A DNA stretch of 64,000 nucleotides from Microbacterium sp. AG1240. GTDB taxonomy: Bacteria > Actinomycetota > Actinomycetes > Actinomycetales > Microbacteriaceae. Where the stretch lies: NCBI RefSeq assembly GCF_003635115.1, contig NZ_RBXJ01000001.1:806001-870000 (forward strand), given 5' to 3'. A program made the position numbers and the translations under genes. The notes beneath the pieces are model-generated. The model did not search any database. It was not told the DNA's origin and saw only the letters and a program-made list of their open reading frames with translations. Within the stretch, counting starts at the first letter, position 1; every line of letters starts with the position of its first letter. Of the stretch, positions 62,057-64,000 are shown in pieces.

Positions 62057-63175
62057 GTGAACACGACGAAGAAGGCCGTTCTCAGCGGTCTCGCGATGGT
62101 CGGTACCCTCGCGCTGCTGACCGCCTGTGGATCCGCGCCGGACGCCGCCGCACCCGCCGAGAGCGGCAGCGCCGCAACGGTGGTCGACGGGTTCAAGCCC
62201 TGCATGGTCTCGGACGAGGGCGGATTCGACGACAAGTCGTTCAACCAGCTCGGCTTCGAGGGCCTGGAGCGCGCCGCGAACGAACTGGGCGTCGAGGTCA
62301 CCAAGACCGAGTCCGCCTCGGCCTCGGACTACGCCTCGAACCTCGACGGTCTCGTCGCGGCCAACTGCACCTTCATCGTCTCGGTCGGCTTCAACCTGAG
62401 CGCTCCGACGGTGGAGGCGGCTCTGGCCAACCCCGACATCGAGTTCGCGATCATCGACGACGCCGCAGACAACGACTTCGACGGCACCACCGACGCGCCG
62501 AACATCAAGCCGCTGCTCTTCGACACCGCGCAGGCTGCCTTCCTCGGCGGCTACACCGCCGCTTCCTACACGCAGACCGGCAAGGTCGGCACCTTCGGCG
62601 GAGCGAAGATCCCGCCGGTGACGATCTTCATGGACGGCTTCCAGAGCGGCGTCGAGTACTACAACTCGCAGAAGGGCACCGACGTCCAGGTCGTGGGCTG
62701 GGACTCGGCCACGCAGGAGGGCCAGTTCACCAACGCGTTCGCCGCCAACGACGTCGCCAAGCAGCTCGCCCAGGGCATCATCGACCAGGACGTCGACGTG
62801 CTGCTGCCCGTCGGCGGCCCGATCTACCAGTCGGCCGCGCAGGCCATCCGTGACTCGGGCGGCAACATCGCGCTGCTCGGCGTCGACGCGGACGTCTACG
62901 AGACCGACCCGTCGGTCGCCGACCTGCTGCTGGTCTCGATCCTCAAGGGCATGGACGTCGCCGTCCACGAGGCCGCGATGGAGGCCGCCGCCGGCGGGTT
63001 CGACACCACCCCGTTCGTCGGCGTGCTGGACAACGACGGCGTGGGCATCTCGAGCTTCCACGACTTCGAGAACGAGGTCGCACTCGGCCTCTCCGACGAG
63101 CTGGAGACGATCCGTCAGGGCATCATCGACGGCACGATCGACGCCGAATCGGTGTCTTCGCCCGCCCAGGGCTGA
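62057..63175 (+). CDS. BMP family ABC transporter substrate-binding lipoprotein
   Basis: 372 aa. Signal peptide MNTTKKAVLSGLAMVGTLAL ending in lipobox LTAC (Cys near residue 25). The PnrA/BMP domain follows: DEGGFDDKSFNQLGFEGLE near residues 56-74, FIVSVGFNL near 108, GTFGGAKIPPVTIFMDGF near 180 and DVLLPVGGP near 240. BMP proteins bind purine nucleosides, the inferred substrate. The GTG at 62057 has GGAGGA 4 bp upstream. The importer ATPase follows. Confidence 0.92.
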   Translation: MNTTKKAVLSGLAMVGTLALLTACGSAPDAAAPAESGSAATVVDGFKPCMVSDEGGFDDKSFNQLGFEGLERAANELGVEVTKTESASASDYASNLDGLVAANCTFIVSVGFNLSAPTVEAALANPDIEFAIIDDAADNDFDGTTDAPNIKPLLFDTAQAAFLGGYTAASYTQTGKVGTFGGAKIPPVTIFMDGFQSGVEYYNSQKGTDVQVVGWDSATQEGQFTNAFAANDVAKQLAQGIIDQDVDVLLPVGGPIYQSAAQAIRDSGGNIALLGVDADVYETDPSVADLLLVSILKGMDVAVHEAAMEAAAGGFDTTPFVGVLDNDGVGISSFHDFENEVALGLSDELETIRQGIIDGTIDAESVSSPAQG

Positions 63176-63181
63176 TCCCGC

Positions 63182-63223
63182 CACGACCACGGCCAGCCGG
63201 TGATCCGGCTGGCCGTGGTCGTG
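63182..63223 (+). terminator. hairpin between the BMP lipoprotein and its ATPase
   Basis: A perfect 19-bp stem (63182-63200 with 63205-63223; left arm CACGACCACGGCCAGCCGG) and a TGAT loop, 6 bp after the stop. In ABC operons such hairpins usually reduce read-through or protect the 3' end, giving more binding protein than ATPase. Confidence 0.75.
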
Positions 63224-63301
63224 CCCGGCCTCGCGCCACCCGCTTCCCTCGCCCGGGCCGCCGGCCTCCTGCCGCCCCGTCCTCTCGATTAGATTGACGT
63301 C

Positions 63302-64000
<699 letters not shown>

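Overview
The window is about 70% GC, with GTG/ATG/TTG starts, many 1-4 bp gene overlaps and little intergenic space. Gene content points to an actinobacterium of the Microbacteriaceae, most likely Microbacterium or a close relative: monomeric isocitrate dehydrogenase, GTP-type PEP carboxykinase next to a RamB-like regulator, deazaflavin-type nitroreductase, DUF6350, and a Pr6Pr membrane protein. It looks like ordinary chromosome. I see no prophage, IS transposase, CRISPR array, rRNA or tRNA. The genus assignment is inference from family content, not from a search.

Layout. 1-9 kb: the N-terminal part of an acyl-CoA dehydrogenase, a FAD/Rieske oxidoreductase, sucCD, a deazaflavin reductase, a small membrane protein, a lipoprotein polysaccharide deacetylase and DUF6350. 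9-15 kb: purN-purH, a convergent dihydrolipoamide dehydrogenase-like flavoprotein, and a DNA alkylation repair pair (Ada/AraC/AlkA fusion plus ogt). 15-25 kb: a heterodimeric ABC exporter, a Pr6Pr membrane protein, a lytic transglycosylase, a GNAT acetyltransferase, icd and an L,D-transpeptidase. 25-35 kb: NUDIX, a GlcD-like FAD oxidase and YrdB; a ZTP riboswitch with glyA, then folD; a transglutaminase, DUF1684, a RamB-like regulator and pckG. 34.8-35.8 kb: a gene-free repeat array. 35.8-46 kb: an ABC exporter, a four-gene FtsX/ATPase export operon and an MHS-family symporter. 46-50 kb: the FMN-riboswitch-controlled ribD-ribE-ribBA-ribH operon. 50-57 kb: an Fpg/Nei glycosylase, a wHTH/DUF559 nuclease-like gene, trpS, xth, YihY and an MFS transporter. 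57-60.5 kb: sdhCDAB. 60.7-64 kb: manC and the first genes of a BMP-type nucleoside ABC importer.

How the genes work together. Central carbon metabolism dominates: sucCD, icd, sdhCDAB and pckG lie dispersed. The first three loci share a nearly identical 18-bp palindrome upstream (TATCTCGAYATCRAGA core), which suggests one TCA-cycle regulon. A ZTP riboswitch (glyA) and an FMN riboswitch (rib operon) tie one-carbon and flavin synthesis to metabolite levels; purN, purH, glyA and folD form the purine/one-carbon group.

The least explained structure is DNA-level: (i) a 10-bp word, GGATGCTKCG, seen 28 times on both strands in genes and terminators, resembling an uptake, chi or modification signal; (ii) a family of 84-bp elements ending in AACTCAGG / CCTGAGTT, tandem at 34.9-35.7 kb and flanking a nuclease-like gene at 51.1-52.3 kb in opposite orientations; (iii) a second palindromic family built from GTCGGAG/CTCCGAC between convergent genes.
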